The position numbers and the translations under genes were made by a program. Below the pieces are notes generated by a model, which did no database searches, was not told the origin of the DNA, and saw only the letters and a list, made by a program, of their open reading frames with translations. A DNA stretch of 9,867 nt from the NCBI GenBank assembly GCA_018896835.1, contig JAHILS010000093.1, forward strand, positions 1 through 9,867, given 5' to 3'. Shown piece by piece: positions 1-6,385 of this stretch. The stretch comes from Patescibacteria group bacterium. GTDB taxonomy: Bacteria; Patescibacteriota; Patescibacteriia; UBA9934. How positions within the stretch are numbered: the first letter of the stretch is position 1; every line of letters begins with the position of its first letter.

Positions 1-2
1 AA

Positions 3-74
3 ACGCAAGCGGTAAAAATCCTCCGTGTGTTGTTTAAAGACATAGAACTTTGCATTGATTTCATGCATACTTAG
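3..74 (+). CDS. Possible 3' end of an upstream gene
   Basis: The third forward frame is open from the window edge to a TAG at 72-74 and reads as 23 codons (TQAVKILRVLFKDIELCIDF, then MHT). The mix of basic and hydrophobic residues would suit the C-terminus of an enzyme such as a glycosyltransferase, which would fit the polysaccharide genes that follow. The other forward frames stop at 13-15 and at 35-37, so the previous gene may instead end there. The fragment is too short to assign. Confidence 0.2.
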   Translation, partial: TQAVKILRVLFKDIELCIDFMHT

Positions 75-135
75 TATATCAATCCAAAGCAATCAGGACA
101 AAGTGAGATTTCAACACCATATACACAGTTGATTT

Positions 136-143
136 GATATACT
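136..143 (+). promoter_or_regulatory. Candidate extended -10 promoter for the flippase gene
   Basis: The string TGATATACT at 135-143 fits an extended -10 element (TGnTATAAT type). No good -35 is visible at the usual distance; 115-120 reads CACCAT. Transcription would start near 150, only a few bases before the ATG at 154, and no SD is present. The mRNA would be nearly leaderless. Confidence 0.4.
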
Positions 144-153
144 AGCAATTACT

Positions 154-1593
154 ATGAGAGAAACTCGAAAACTGGCCCAAAACGCTGCAATTCAAATTAT
201 TGGCAAAACCATTGCCACTATAATGGGGGTCCTGACAGTTGCAATTCTGGGTCGATATCTTGGCGTTGAAGGCTATGGCCAATTCACCATCGCGCTTTCT
301 TTTCTTTCCATTTTTGCCGTAATCGTGGACTTCGGACTAACGCTCACAACAACGCAGATGATCTCTGAACATGAAGCGGACGAGCCAAAACTTCTGGGAA
401 ATCTACTGACACTGCGCATTATTTCCGCAATCCTCTTTTTATCTTTGGCACCAATCGTTGCCGTCTTCTTTCCATACGACGAGATAATTCGACTTTCAAT
501 CGCGGTTGGTGCATTTTCCTACCTTTTTGGCACCACAGCCCAAATGTTTGTGGGCGTGTTCCAAAAACGCATGCTAATGTCACGCGTTGTTTTGGCAGAA
601 CTTGCCAATCGTGGGCTAGTTTTACTTGGAGTTATTTTTGCACCGTTCTTTCACTTAAACATAGTTGACGTGGTTTGGTTGCTTGTTGTCGGAAACGGAA
701 TACAGCTCCTTATAATGCTGGCGCAAACCCGAGCCTTGGTGGCTTTTAAGCCAAAACTCAACCTAGCTATTTGGAAAACAATCATAGTGCGCAGTTGGCC
801 AATTGGTGCTTCCATATTTTTTAACCTTATTTACATGCGCGGGGACGTTATCTTTCTGTCTGTTTTTAGAAGCAATACCGAAACCGGACTCTACGGCGCA
901 GCTTATAAAGTCGTTGACGTTGTGACTGCTATCCCTGTCATGTACATGGGAATTGCCCTACCACTTCTTGTTGGCGCTTGGAGTGCATCACGGACAAATC
1001 GTTTCAAAGACTACATGCAAAAATCTTTTGACTTTCTCTCCATTATAGCCACTCCGATTATCTTTGGATCAATCGCTATTGGTGTTCCTTTAATGGAACT
1101 CATTATGGGCCGGGATTTCTCACAATCAGGCCAAGTGCTTATGATTTTGGGACCAGCCGCAGCTATTGTTTTTTGGAATTCACTTTTTGGGCATGCAGTA
1201 GTTGCACTAAACAAGCAAAAAATAATGACTTGGGGATACTTAGCTGTCGCTATTTTCACTATCGCTGGATATATATTGTTTATTCCTAGCTATGGTATGT
1301 GGGCAGCGGCCTGGCTCACGCTTTTCTCAGAAACACTAATCGGACTGCTCACGTTTTTAGTTGTTTGGCGCGTAAGTCACTATTCTCCTTCGCTAAAAAT
1401 GCTTTCCAAGGCAATACTGGCAAGCATTATTATGTTCATGGCTATCATGATTATGCCTGACGTTTCTACCGCGATCATGCTTCCACTCTCCATGCTTGTG
1501 TATGCAGTTGCCCTCACAGCCCTGGGCGGACCAAAACCAATGGAAATTCTAAACTTATTCCTCCCAGAAAAACCCCCAATAAGTCAGCCCTAG
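154..1593 (+). CDS. Wzx-like polysaccharide flippase (MOP superfamily)
   Basis: This 479-residue protein is almost entirely hydrophobic, with about 12 to 14 membrane segments, the usual length and layout of polysaccharide-synthesis flippases of the MATE/MOP superfamily. The N-terminal stretch is typical: a short basic start, a first span (about residues 12-32), then GRYLGVEGYGQF (33-44), a signature of this family. The inferred role is to flip undecaprenyl-linked oligosaccharide units across the cytoplasmic membrane before polymerisation or ligation. The next gene, 11 nt downstream, is a Wzy/WaaL-type protein, which supports this and suggests one operon. The ATG at 154 is preferred because it precedes the conserved N-terminus and follows a -10-like box. 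The transported glycan cannot be told from sequence. Confidence 0.9.
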   Translation: MRETRKLAQNAAIQIIGKTIATIMGVLTVAILGRYLGVEGYGQFTIALSFLSIFAVIVDFGLTLTTTQMISEHEADEPKLLGNLLTLRIISAILFLSLAPIVAVFFPYDEIIRLSIAVGAFSYLFGTTAQMFVGVFQKRMLMSRVVLAELANRGLVLLGVIFAPFFHLNIVDVVWLLVVGNGIQLLIMLAQTRALVAFKPKLNLAIWKTIIVRSWPIGASIFFNLIYMRGDVIFLSVFRSNTETGLYGAAYKVVDVVTAIPVMYMGIALPLLVGAWSASRTNRFKDYMQKSFDFLSIIATPIIFGSIAIGVPLMELIMGRDFSQSGQVLMILGPAAAIVFWNSLFGHAVVALNKQKIMTWGYLAVAIFTIAGYILFIPSYGMWAAAWLTLFSETLIGLLTFLVVWRVSHYSPSLKMLSKAILASIIMFMAIMIMPDVSTAIMLPLSMLVYAVALTALGGPKPMEILNLFLPEKPPISQP

Positions 1594-1604
1594 GATAATC
1601 CAGT

Positions 1605-3011
1605 ATGCAATTAGCTCTGCTCCTGATCTTATTTATACTTTTCGCACTTCTTGCTTGGCACAATCTTAAGATGGCGCTTATTTTATTATCAGGTCTTCTG
1701 CCAGCTTACTTACTTCGGCTCTCCTTCGGCCCAATCCCCTCCACAGCCCTAGAAATAATGATTTTAATCTGTGTCGTAGTGTGGATGATCAAGTTAATCT
1801 GGCCTAACGCTCACATCCCTTATTTCGACGCGCCTCTACCTCATCTCGGCACGCCCTTTTCTCACCTCGACACGCCCCCTTCCCATCCCGACACGCCCTT
1901 TTCCCATCCCGACGATAGGAGGGATCTTCTCGCCTGGATTTATCCAACTGTCTTATTGCTCATTGCATCAATAATCGGAATAATCGTCGCACCTGACACG
2001 CTCTCGGCCATTGGCATCTGGAAAGCATATTTCATTGAACCAATCCTCGTGGCCGTTATGATGCTTTCGACTTTTAACAAAAAGGATTGGACTCTATGCT
2101 TGCAAGCACTAAGCTTCACGGCAATCACACTTTCACTCTTTGCCATTTTTCAATACCTAACCGGAGTCGGCATCCCAATTCCATGGGACATCGAACTGCG
2201 GGCAACAAGCGTCTTTGATTACCCCAACGCCCTTGGACTTTTCCTCGCACCAATTGTGACTTTTAATATTATAAAGCTCGCCCTCTCCCCCTTTCAAAGG
2301 GGGAGAGGGCTTGCCGTTCCGAAGCTACAGAGTAGCGAAGGACGGAGGGGGTCGTCTTGGATATCGATCCTCACAATCATCCTCGGCCTCATCGCCATCA
2401 TCCTTTCCCAAACCGAAGCCGCCTTGGTGGCAATCCCGGTAGCTGTCATAATTACACTGCTAATTTCAAAAATCTCCAAAAAGAAAAAACTCGTCCTACT
2501 AATCTTATCTGTCCTACTAGTCCTATTCTCGCTTCTTGTTCCTACTGTACGCGAAAAACTTTTACTCCAAGACTACTCGGGCCAAGTTCGACTCTCACAA
2601 TGGAGCGAAACATTGGAGCTTGCCAAAGATCATCCTTTCTTTGGCGCTGGACTCAACGGCTATCCAACTGCACTTGGGCCATATCACAACTCAACCCTTT
2701 ACGAGATTTTCCAATACCCGCACAACATATTTTTAAACATTTGGTCAGAACTCGGCATTCTTGGACTAATCGCCCTATTCTGGTTTGCTTATCTAATTAT
2801 CAAAAGGCTTGTCTCCCCTCCTTTCAAAGGAGGGGTTGGGGGTGGTCGCTATTACTCAGCTCAACTCACCATCTTCTCTGCCCTGCTCACAATGTTCATT
2901 CATGGCCTGGTTGACGTTCCGTATTTTAAAAACGATCTTTCGATCCTCACATGTATCTTGCTCGCGGGCTTGGTAGCAATTCAATTAAACAAAAAACCCA
3001 AAACTAATTGA
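1605..3011 (+). CDS. O-antigen polymerase/ligase-like membrane protein with repeat insertions
   Basis: The 468-residue protein has about ten or more membrane spans and a C-terminal Wzy_C-type signature: RLSQW (329-333), a P-x-x-G-x-G region (HPFFGAGLNGY, 343-353), and PHNIFLNIWSELGILG (372-387). The His and the Trp/Glu/Gly pattern match O-antigen ligase and polymerase families. The inferred role is polymerising or transferring lipid-linked glycans outside the membrane, as partner of the preceding flippase. An AGGA overlapping the flippase stop codon (1592-1595) may serve as SD. Three stretches look inserted in frame between membrane spans: a 7-residue repeat (about 75-103), LSPFQRGRG plus a following piece (about 227-252), and SPPFKGGVGGGR (404-415). 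The conserved C-terminal motifs are intact, so the gene is probably functional. Wzy and WaaL activities cannot be separated from sequence. Confidence 0.85.
   Translation: MQLALLLILFILFALLAWHNLKMALILLSGLLPAYLLRLSFGPIPSTALEIMILICVVVWMIKLIWPNAHIPYFDAPLPHLGTPFSHLDTPPSHPDTPFSHPDDRRDLLAWIYPTVLLLIASIIGIIVAPDTLSAIGIWKAYFIEPILVAVMMLSTFNKKDWTLCLQALSFTAITLSLFAIFQYLTGVGIPIPWDIELRATSVFDYPNALGLFLAPIVTFNIIKLALSPFQRGRGLAVPKLQSSEGRRGSSWISILTIILGLIAIILSQTEAALVAIPVAVIITLLISKISKKKKLVLLILSVLLVLFSLLVPTVREKLLLQDYSGQVRLSQWSETLELAKDHPFFGAGLNGYPTALGPYHNSTLYEIFQYPHNIFLNIWSELGILGLIALFWFAYLIIKRLVSPPFKGGVGGGRYYSAQLTIFSALLTMFIHGLVDVPYFKNDLSILTCILLAGLVAIQLNKKPKTN
1828..1911 (+). repeat. Four-copy 21-bp tandem repeat inside the ligase-like gene
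   Basis: Four 21-nt units lie at 1828-1848, 1849-1869, 1870-1890 and 1891-1911. They encode DAPLPHL, GTPFSHL, DTPPSHP and DTPFSHP. Units 3 and 4 are nearly identical and unit 1 is the most diverged. The unit is a multiple of three, so copy number can change without breaking the frame. The repeat falls in the loop after the third membrane span. An ATCCC/GGGAT dyad follows at its 3' edge (about 1905-1924), suggesting a mobile repeat has also contributed. Confidence 0.9.
2280..2345. repeat. Composite palindromic element inserted in a coding region
   Basis: Bases 2280-2310 form a perfect 31-nt palindrome: two 15-nt arms (GCCCTCTCCCCCTTT and its complement) around a single C. A second hairpin follows at 2314-2345, with outer arms CCGTTCC/GGACGG (one bulge), a symmetric GAA/GAA internal loop, and an inner stem GCTAC/GTAGC with loop AGA. 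Both lie inside the ligase-like gene and are translated in frame, adding about 25 residues between two membrane spans. The core CTTTCAAAGG recurs in the palindrome at 2815-2835. Confidence 0.85.
2815..2835. repeat. Second palindromic element in the same gene
   Basis: CCCCTCCTTT and AAAGGAGGGG form perfect 10-bp arms around one C. The element is followed by a G-rich tail (to about 2847) and read in frame as SPPFKGGVGGGR. It shares the CTTTCAAAGG core with the element at 2280-2310 and sits in a loop just after the conserved Wzy_C-type motif. Confidence 0.85.
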
Positions 3012-3015
3012 AAAA

Positions 3016-3057
3016 CCTCTTGTTGCATATCCAGTCACAAACTATGCAACAGCGAGG
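3016..3057. other. Inverted repeat just after the ligase-like gene
   Basis: TGTTGCAT (3021-3028) pairs with ATGCAACA (3044-3051), with weaker CCTC/GAGG pairing outside and a 15-nt loop. It begins 5 nt after the stop codon. No T-tract follows, so it is not a standard terminator; it may protect the 3' end of the mRNA or be a repeat remnant. Confidence 0.4.
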
Positions 3058-3092
3058 GGCTGATCTTGGATGAAAGTGAACAAAAAAGATGC

Positions 3093-3129
3093 TAACAAAA
3101 GACCTCGAGTCAATCGAGGTCTTTTGTTA
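3093..3129. terminator. Bidirectional intrinsic terminator
   Basis: Sixteen-base arms (TAACAAAAGACCTCGA and its exact complement) flank a 5-nt loop, GTCAA. The stem has a GC core and ends in TTTTGTTA on the plus strand and TTTTGTTA again on the minus strand. It sits between two convergent genes, the ligase-like gene and the SLOG gene, and can stop transcription from both sides. Confidence 0.88.
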
Positions 3130-3140
3130 AATAGCATTAA

Positions 3141-3716
3141 CTAACCAATGCTATATTTTCTCACAAAAACAGGTTTTCCTTGTGCAACGGCTTTATTAAT
3201 GGCGTCGCTGGTACCCTCACTTTCATTTACCAAAAAACCCAGCAAGGCATCTGACGCATTTATAATTTCAGTATTCCGTTCCAAATATGTTATCGGATCT
3301 ACAAATACATTGACGGTATTCTCAATGAGGGCGGACTGATTTCGTCTTCTTACTTCTCCTAATTGTTCTATTAATTTCTCCACCTGAATTAGGGTAACAA
3401 CACCTTCATTAGCACGTTTATAATAATGAATTGCATACCGCTCCAACGTAACTGGAAGAAAAATTTTAATAAATTTTGCCATTGGATCAAGGATCAACGC
3501 TTCTTCTGTTGCGAAAAAATCAACACCTAGAGCTCCACCCGTAACAATTCCGTGGCCATGATCATATATCCCTCGGACAGATTCTTGGACAGCTTGTTTG
3601 ATTTCTTGATTTGATTTTCTCCAGCTCCCCTCAACACCAAACCATAGAACACGATCGCTGATTTTTGCTTCAGTCTGGATAAATAATTCGTCTAGTGATT
3701 GTGCTTCTATTTGCAT
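3141..3716 (-). CDS. SLOG/DprA-fold nucleotide-binding protein
   Basis: This 191-residue protein has the marks of the SLOG (SMF/DprA-LOG) Rossmann-like fold: a first strand and glycine turn VLWFGVEGS (23-31), the signature IVTGGALGVD (57-66), which resembles the GGARGID motif of DprA, a strand KFIKIFLP (81-88), and a last block with a GTSDAI motif followed by GKPVFV (168-185). RNTEIINASDALLGF (147-161) also fits the family. SLOG proteins bind nucleotides, nucleotide-derived ligands or single-stranded DNA. This one is too short to be full DprA and has no fused effector or DprA-type winged-helix domain, so its ligand and role are unknown. It starts 27 nt downstream of tRNA-Ser on the same strand, without a visible SD. 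The ATG at 3716 lies 8 nt after a TATAGT box, so the transcript may be leaderless. Confidence 0.7.
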   Translation of the reverse strand: MQIEAQSLDELFIQTEAKISDRVLWFGVEGSWRKSNQEIKQAVQESVRGIYDHGHGIVTGGALGVDFFATEEALILDPMAKFIKIFLPVTLERYAIHYYKRANEGVVTLIQVEKLIEQLGEVRRRNQSALIENTVNVFVDPITYLERNTEIINASDALLGFLVNESEGTSDAINKAVAQGKPVFVRKYSIG

Positions 3717-3724
3717 AAAATAAG

Positions 3725-3730
3725 ACTATA
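3725..3730 (-). promoter_or_regulatory. Candidate -10 box for the SLOG gene
   Basis: On the minus strand TATAGT lies 8 nt upstream of the ATG at 3716. It would place the transcript start at about the start codon. No clear -35 is visible, and read-through from the tRNA is an alternative. Confidence 0.35.
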
Positions 3731-3743
3731 CAGATATCTTCAA

Positions 3744-3833
3744 TGGCGGAGGTGGGAGGATTCGAACCTCCGATACCCTTGCGGGCATAACGCTTTTCGA
3801 GAGCGCCCCTTTCAACCACTCAGGCACACCTCC
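3744..3833 (-). tRNA. tRNA-Ser (anticodon CGA)
   Basis: Read on the minus strand, the 90-nt gene starts with the acceptor strand GGAGGTG, which pairs with CACCTCC near the 3' end, followed by G and an encoded CCA (3744-3746). The D-arm contains GCCTGAGTGGTTGAAAGG. The anticodon loop is CTCGAAA, giving CGA (3797-3799), which reads UCG codons. A long variable arm (ATGCCC-GCAA-GGGTAT) marks a class II serine tRNA. The T-arm is GGAGG-TTCGAAT-CCTCC. All stems are intact. Confidence 0.97.
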
Positions 3834-3844
3834 ACATAAACAAA

Positions 3845-3873
3845 AGGCTATCACGAATCATAAACATTCTCAA
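3845..3873 (-). promoter_or_regulatory. Candidate promoter for tRNA-Ser
   Basis: On the minus strand TTGAGA (3868-3873) and TAGCCT (3845-3850) are 17 nt apart, and TGA precedes the second box, giving an extended -10. The predicted start is near 3838, five bases before the tRNA. The -10 itself is a poor match. Confidence 0.35.
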
Positions 3874-3939
3874 TTAATTAACACCAACAACCCCTATTAA
3901 TTAGCCAGCACGCCGTGTTGGCCAATTTGTTTTAAAAAC

Positions 3940-3948
3940 TGCTATAAT
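3940..3948 (+). promoter_or_regulatory. Extended -10 promoter for the galU operon
   Basis: TGCTATAAT at 3940-3948 is a perfect extended -10 element. A possible -35, TTGGCC, lies 19 nt upstream, but an extended -10 can work without one. The start site would be near 3955, leaving a leader of about 20 nt to the ATG at 3975 with no convincing SD. Confidence 0.6.
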
Positions 3949-3974
3949 GAAATTATTCTAAACCCAAAAGATTT

Positions 3975-4844
3975 ATGCAAAAAATACGAAAAGTCGTTAT
4001 TCCTGTTGCCGGATATGGCACGCGATTCCTTCCTGTCACAAAAGCTATGCCAAAGGAGATGATGCCAATCATCGACAAACCAGTTATTCAGTATGTGGTA
4101 GAGGAGGCGGTGGACAGTGGAATTACTGATATTATTTTGGTAACTGGTGCTTCCAAACGCGCGGTTGAGGATCACTTTGACTACAATCACGATTTGCAAA
4201 ACTGGCTAAAGAAGCAGGGTAAAGAGGAATTACGTGAACGAGTTAAGAAAATCGCTGACATGGCCAACTTCACCTACATCCGACAAAAAGGCCCTTATGG
4301 AAACGGGACTCCGGTCCTATGCGCTGAGCATGTTATTGGCGACGAGCCATTTGCGGTCGTCTGGGGTGACGAGTTTTTCACTGGTGGTAAAAAGCCACGA
4401 CTTAAGCAACTTATTGATGTTTATGAAAAGTATGGGGATCCGGTTTTAACTGGTATGCGCGTGGGAGCTGAGGGTCAAAAAAGATTTGGCATAGTCGACC
4501 CAGTTGCTGAGGTAGAAAAAAACCTTTGGCAGGTCAAAGGAATTGTGGAAAAACCAGGTCCAGAAAAAGCCAAGTCAGACATTGCTGCTTTGGGTGGATA
4601 TATTCTACCTCCAGAAATATTTAGCATTTTGCGAAAAACAAAACATGGTAAAGATGGCGAAGTTTGGTTAGCTGACGCTATTGCCACGCTTGGGAAAACT
4701 CGTCCAATGTACATTAAGATTGTGGACGGAGTGTATCGCGACACGGGTACGGTTGAGGCATGGTTAAAAACAAATATCGCGCTGGCTCTTGAAGATAAGA
4801 ACCTTAAAAAGGAAATACGAGCATTTATAAAATCCATTTTATAA
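3975..4844 (+). CDS. galU: UTP-glucose-1-phosphate uridylyltransferase, divergent GalU type
   Basis: The 289-residue length is normal for GalU, which makes UDP-glucose from UTP and glucose 1-phosphate in the cytoplasm. The N-terminal nucleotide-binding signature is clear: IPVAGYGTRFLP (9-20) then TKAMPKEMMPIIDKP (22-36), with the catalytic-type Arg17 and Lys27. The metal-binding Asp is in WGDE (130-133) and the sugar-binding region in GIVEKP (189-194). Several motifs differ from classical GalU: GNGTPV (109-114) where GLGHAV is usual, GDE for GDD, and GGYILPPEIF (207-216) for GRYIL. A related nucleotidyltransferase such as a thymidylyltransferase is therefore possible, but the overall pattern favours GalU. 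The gene is followed after 1 nt by a solute-binding protein gene. UDP-glucose could feed the surface polysaccharide made by the first two genes. Confidence 0.85.
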   Translation: MQKIRKVVIPVAGYGTRFLPVTKAMPKEMMPIIDKPVIQYVVEEAVDSGITDIILVTGASKRAVEDHFDYNHDLQNWLKKQGKEELRERVKKIADMANFTYIRQKGPYGNGTPVLCAEHVIGDEPFAVVWGDEFFTGGKKPRLKQLIDVYEKYGDPVLTGMRVGAEGQKRFGIVDPVAEVEKNLWQVKGIVEKPGPEKAKSDIAALGGYILPPEIFSILRKTKHGKDGEVWLADAIATLGKTRPMYIKIVDGVYRDTGTVEAWLKTNIALALEDKNLKKEIRAFIKSIL

Positions 4845-4845
4845 T

Positions 4846-6228
4846 ATGAAAAAACTAGCCATACTCTTACTTTTTGTCATGCTCGTGAGCATGGGTGCTG
4901 GATGCTCAGGCTCCCAGACAGCAACGCTTGAGACTGTTGAATTAACAATCTGGCGGGTGTTCGATGATGAAGATGCCTTTGAACCCATTATCGACAATTA
5001 CCGCGCAGTTCATCCAAATGTCAAAATCAATTATAGGAAATTGCGTTTTGATGAATACGAAGATGAACTTATTCGAGCATTTGCCGAAGGTCGAGGGCCA
5101 GACATAGTCTCTTTACACAATACATGGTTGCCAGCATATCAGGCACTACTCACACCAATGCCAAGCTCGGTGACGCTTAGCTATCAGGAAACTCAAGGTA
5201 CTTTGCGCAAAGAAACAGTTGTTGTCTCACGGACAGAAAACACAATGAGCATGCGCGAACTTGAGTCGTCGTTCATTGAACAAGTAGCGCAGGACGTTGT
5301 ACTTGACTACCAACCAGATCCTGACGTAGATCCAGTAGAGAAAATCTATGGACTCCCTCTAGCAGTGGACACGCTCGCACTTTATTACAACAAAGACTTG
5401 TTAAATGCAGCTGGCATTGCTAACCCACCCCAAACATGGGAAGAATTCCAAGATGATGTAGTTGCTCTGACGACTTACGACAAAAACGGAAACATTGAGC
5501 AATCAGGAGTCGCCATGGGAACATCGCAAAACGTGGAACGGGCATCGGACATTCTCTCACTTTTGATGATGCAAAACGGGGCTCAGATGACTGACGAGCG
5601 CAACAAAGTTACTTTTCAAACTGTGGCTAAAGACACACCAGAAGGTGTTTACCCTAGTTTTGATGCTGTGAGTTTTTACACAGACTTTGCCAATCCAACC
5701 AAGGAAGTCTACACATGGAACAACACTTTTGATAGTTCATTTGAATCATTTGCCAATGGCGAAACTGCAATGTTCTTGGGCTATAGCTATCACATACCGC
5801 TATTGCGCACGGCCTCACCAAAGCTAAACTTTGGCATCAGTCCAGTACCACAAATCTCAAACGCCAAAAAAGTAAACTTTGCTAATTATTGGGTCGAGAG
5901 TGTGGCAAAATCAAGTCAAAATCCTAATTGGGCTTGGGACTTTGTCCAATTTGAAACAAGTGAAGAACAGGTTAAGTCATATTTGGACGTTGGACAAAAA
6001 CCAACAGCACTTCGCAACATCATTGCTGACCAATTAGACGACCCCTTGCTTGGCGCTTTTGCCGAGCAAACACTCACTGCCCAAAGTTGGTACCACGGTT
6101 ATGACTCAGGAATTGTGGAGGATATATTCGAAGACATGATCGACGCAGTGCTTGCCGGAGGTTACAAAGACCCAGAGGATGTTATGTACGATTCAGCCAC
6201 ACAAGTTTCAGCGACGTATAAGAAATAA
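4846..6228 (+). CDS. Extracellular solute-binding lipoprotein, family 1 type
   Basis: The 460-residue protein starts with a lipoprotein signal: a basic MKK, a hydrophobic core, and a lipobox ending SMGAGC with Cys20 as the lipidation site. The mature part shows family 1 (sugar-type ABC transporter) binding-protein features: LTIWRVFDDEDAFEPII (33-49), a GPDIVSLHNTW stretch (84-94), YGLPLAVDTLALYYNKDLL (168-186), PQTWEEF (195-201), and a later ANGETAMFLGYSY (303-315). The inferred role is capturing a sugar or oligosaccharide at the cell surface. No permease or ATPase gene is present. The ATG lies 1 nt after the galU stop, and there is no SD, so translation is probably coupled to galU. The region around residues 105-165, with many Gln, Asp and Glu, looks like a lineage-specific insertion. 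The ligand is unknown. Confidence 0.88.
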   Translation: MKKLAILLLFVMLVSMGAGCSGSQTATLETVELTIWRVFDDEDAFEPIIDNYRAVHPNVKINYRKLRFDEYEDELIRAFAEGRGPDIVSLHNTWLPAYQALLTPMPSSVTLSYQETQGTLRKETVVVSRTENTMSMRELESSFIEQVAQDVVLDYQPDPDVDPVEKIYGLPLAVDTLALYYNKDLLNAAGIANPPQTWEEFQDDVVALTTYDKNGNIEQSGVAMGTSQNVERASDILSLLMMQNGAQMTDERNKVTFQTVAKDTPEGVYPSFDAVSFYTDFANPTKEVYTWNNTFDSSFESFANGETAMFLGYSYHIPLLRTASPKLNFGISPVPQISNAKKVNFANYWVESVAKSSQNPNWAWDFVQFETSEEQVKSYLDVGQKPTALRNIIADQLDDPLLGAFAEQTLTAQSWYHGYDSGIVEDIFEDMIDAVLAGGYKDPEDVMYDSATQVSATYKK

Positions 6229-6248
6229 GAGCGCGACATGGGCGACAT

Positions 6249-6307
6249 GGGGTCAAGTCTTTAATCTTGAATTCTAATTGAAAATTCAAGATTAAAGACT
6301 TGACCCC
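6249..6307. repeat. 25-bp GGGGTCAAG inverted repeat; possible terminator
   Basis: Perfect 25-base arms (6249-6273 and 6283-6307) surround a 9-nt loop, CTAATTGAA. The outer end is GGGGTCAAGTCTTTAAT and its complement. TTTTATCATTTTC follows on the plus strand, so the hairpin can also end the galU/solute-binding-protein transcript. A diverged copy of the right arm lies at 7944-7968. Just before the left arm, GCGACATGG is directly repeated (6233-6250). Confidence 0.85.
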
Positions 6308-6333
6308 TTTTATCATTTTCTTAGATGCATGAA

Positions 6334-6360
6334 GCCCCGCGAGCACGAGGCTTGCGGGGC
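6334..6360 (-). terminator. Hairpin terminator of the minus-strand two-gene operon
   Basis: GCCCCGCGAGC and GCTTGCGGGGC form an 11-bp stem (one G-T pair) with loop ACGAG. It lies 25 nt past the stop of the leftmost minus-strand gene. On the minus strand it is followed by TTCATGCATC, a weak T-tract. Confidence 0.7.
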
Positions 6361-6385
6361 GAGATTGGGGCTTGAGCTGGCAGTT

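Noticed and set aside
1828..1911. CRISPR array
   Set aside because: The 21-bp units are contiguous with no spacers and are translated in frame.
2357..2914. A 185-codon plus-strand frame inside the ligase-like gene
   Set aside because: It overlaps the frame that encodes conserved membrane spans and the Wzy_C-type motif, and its own translation is of low-complexity, non-protein-like character.
3141..3716. Full-length DprA/Smf DNA-uptake protein
   Set aside because: It is too short, lacks the extra DprA domains, and matches only the SLOG fold motifs.
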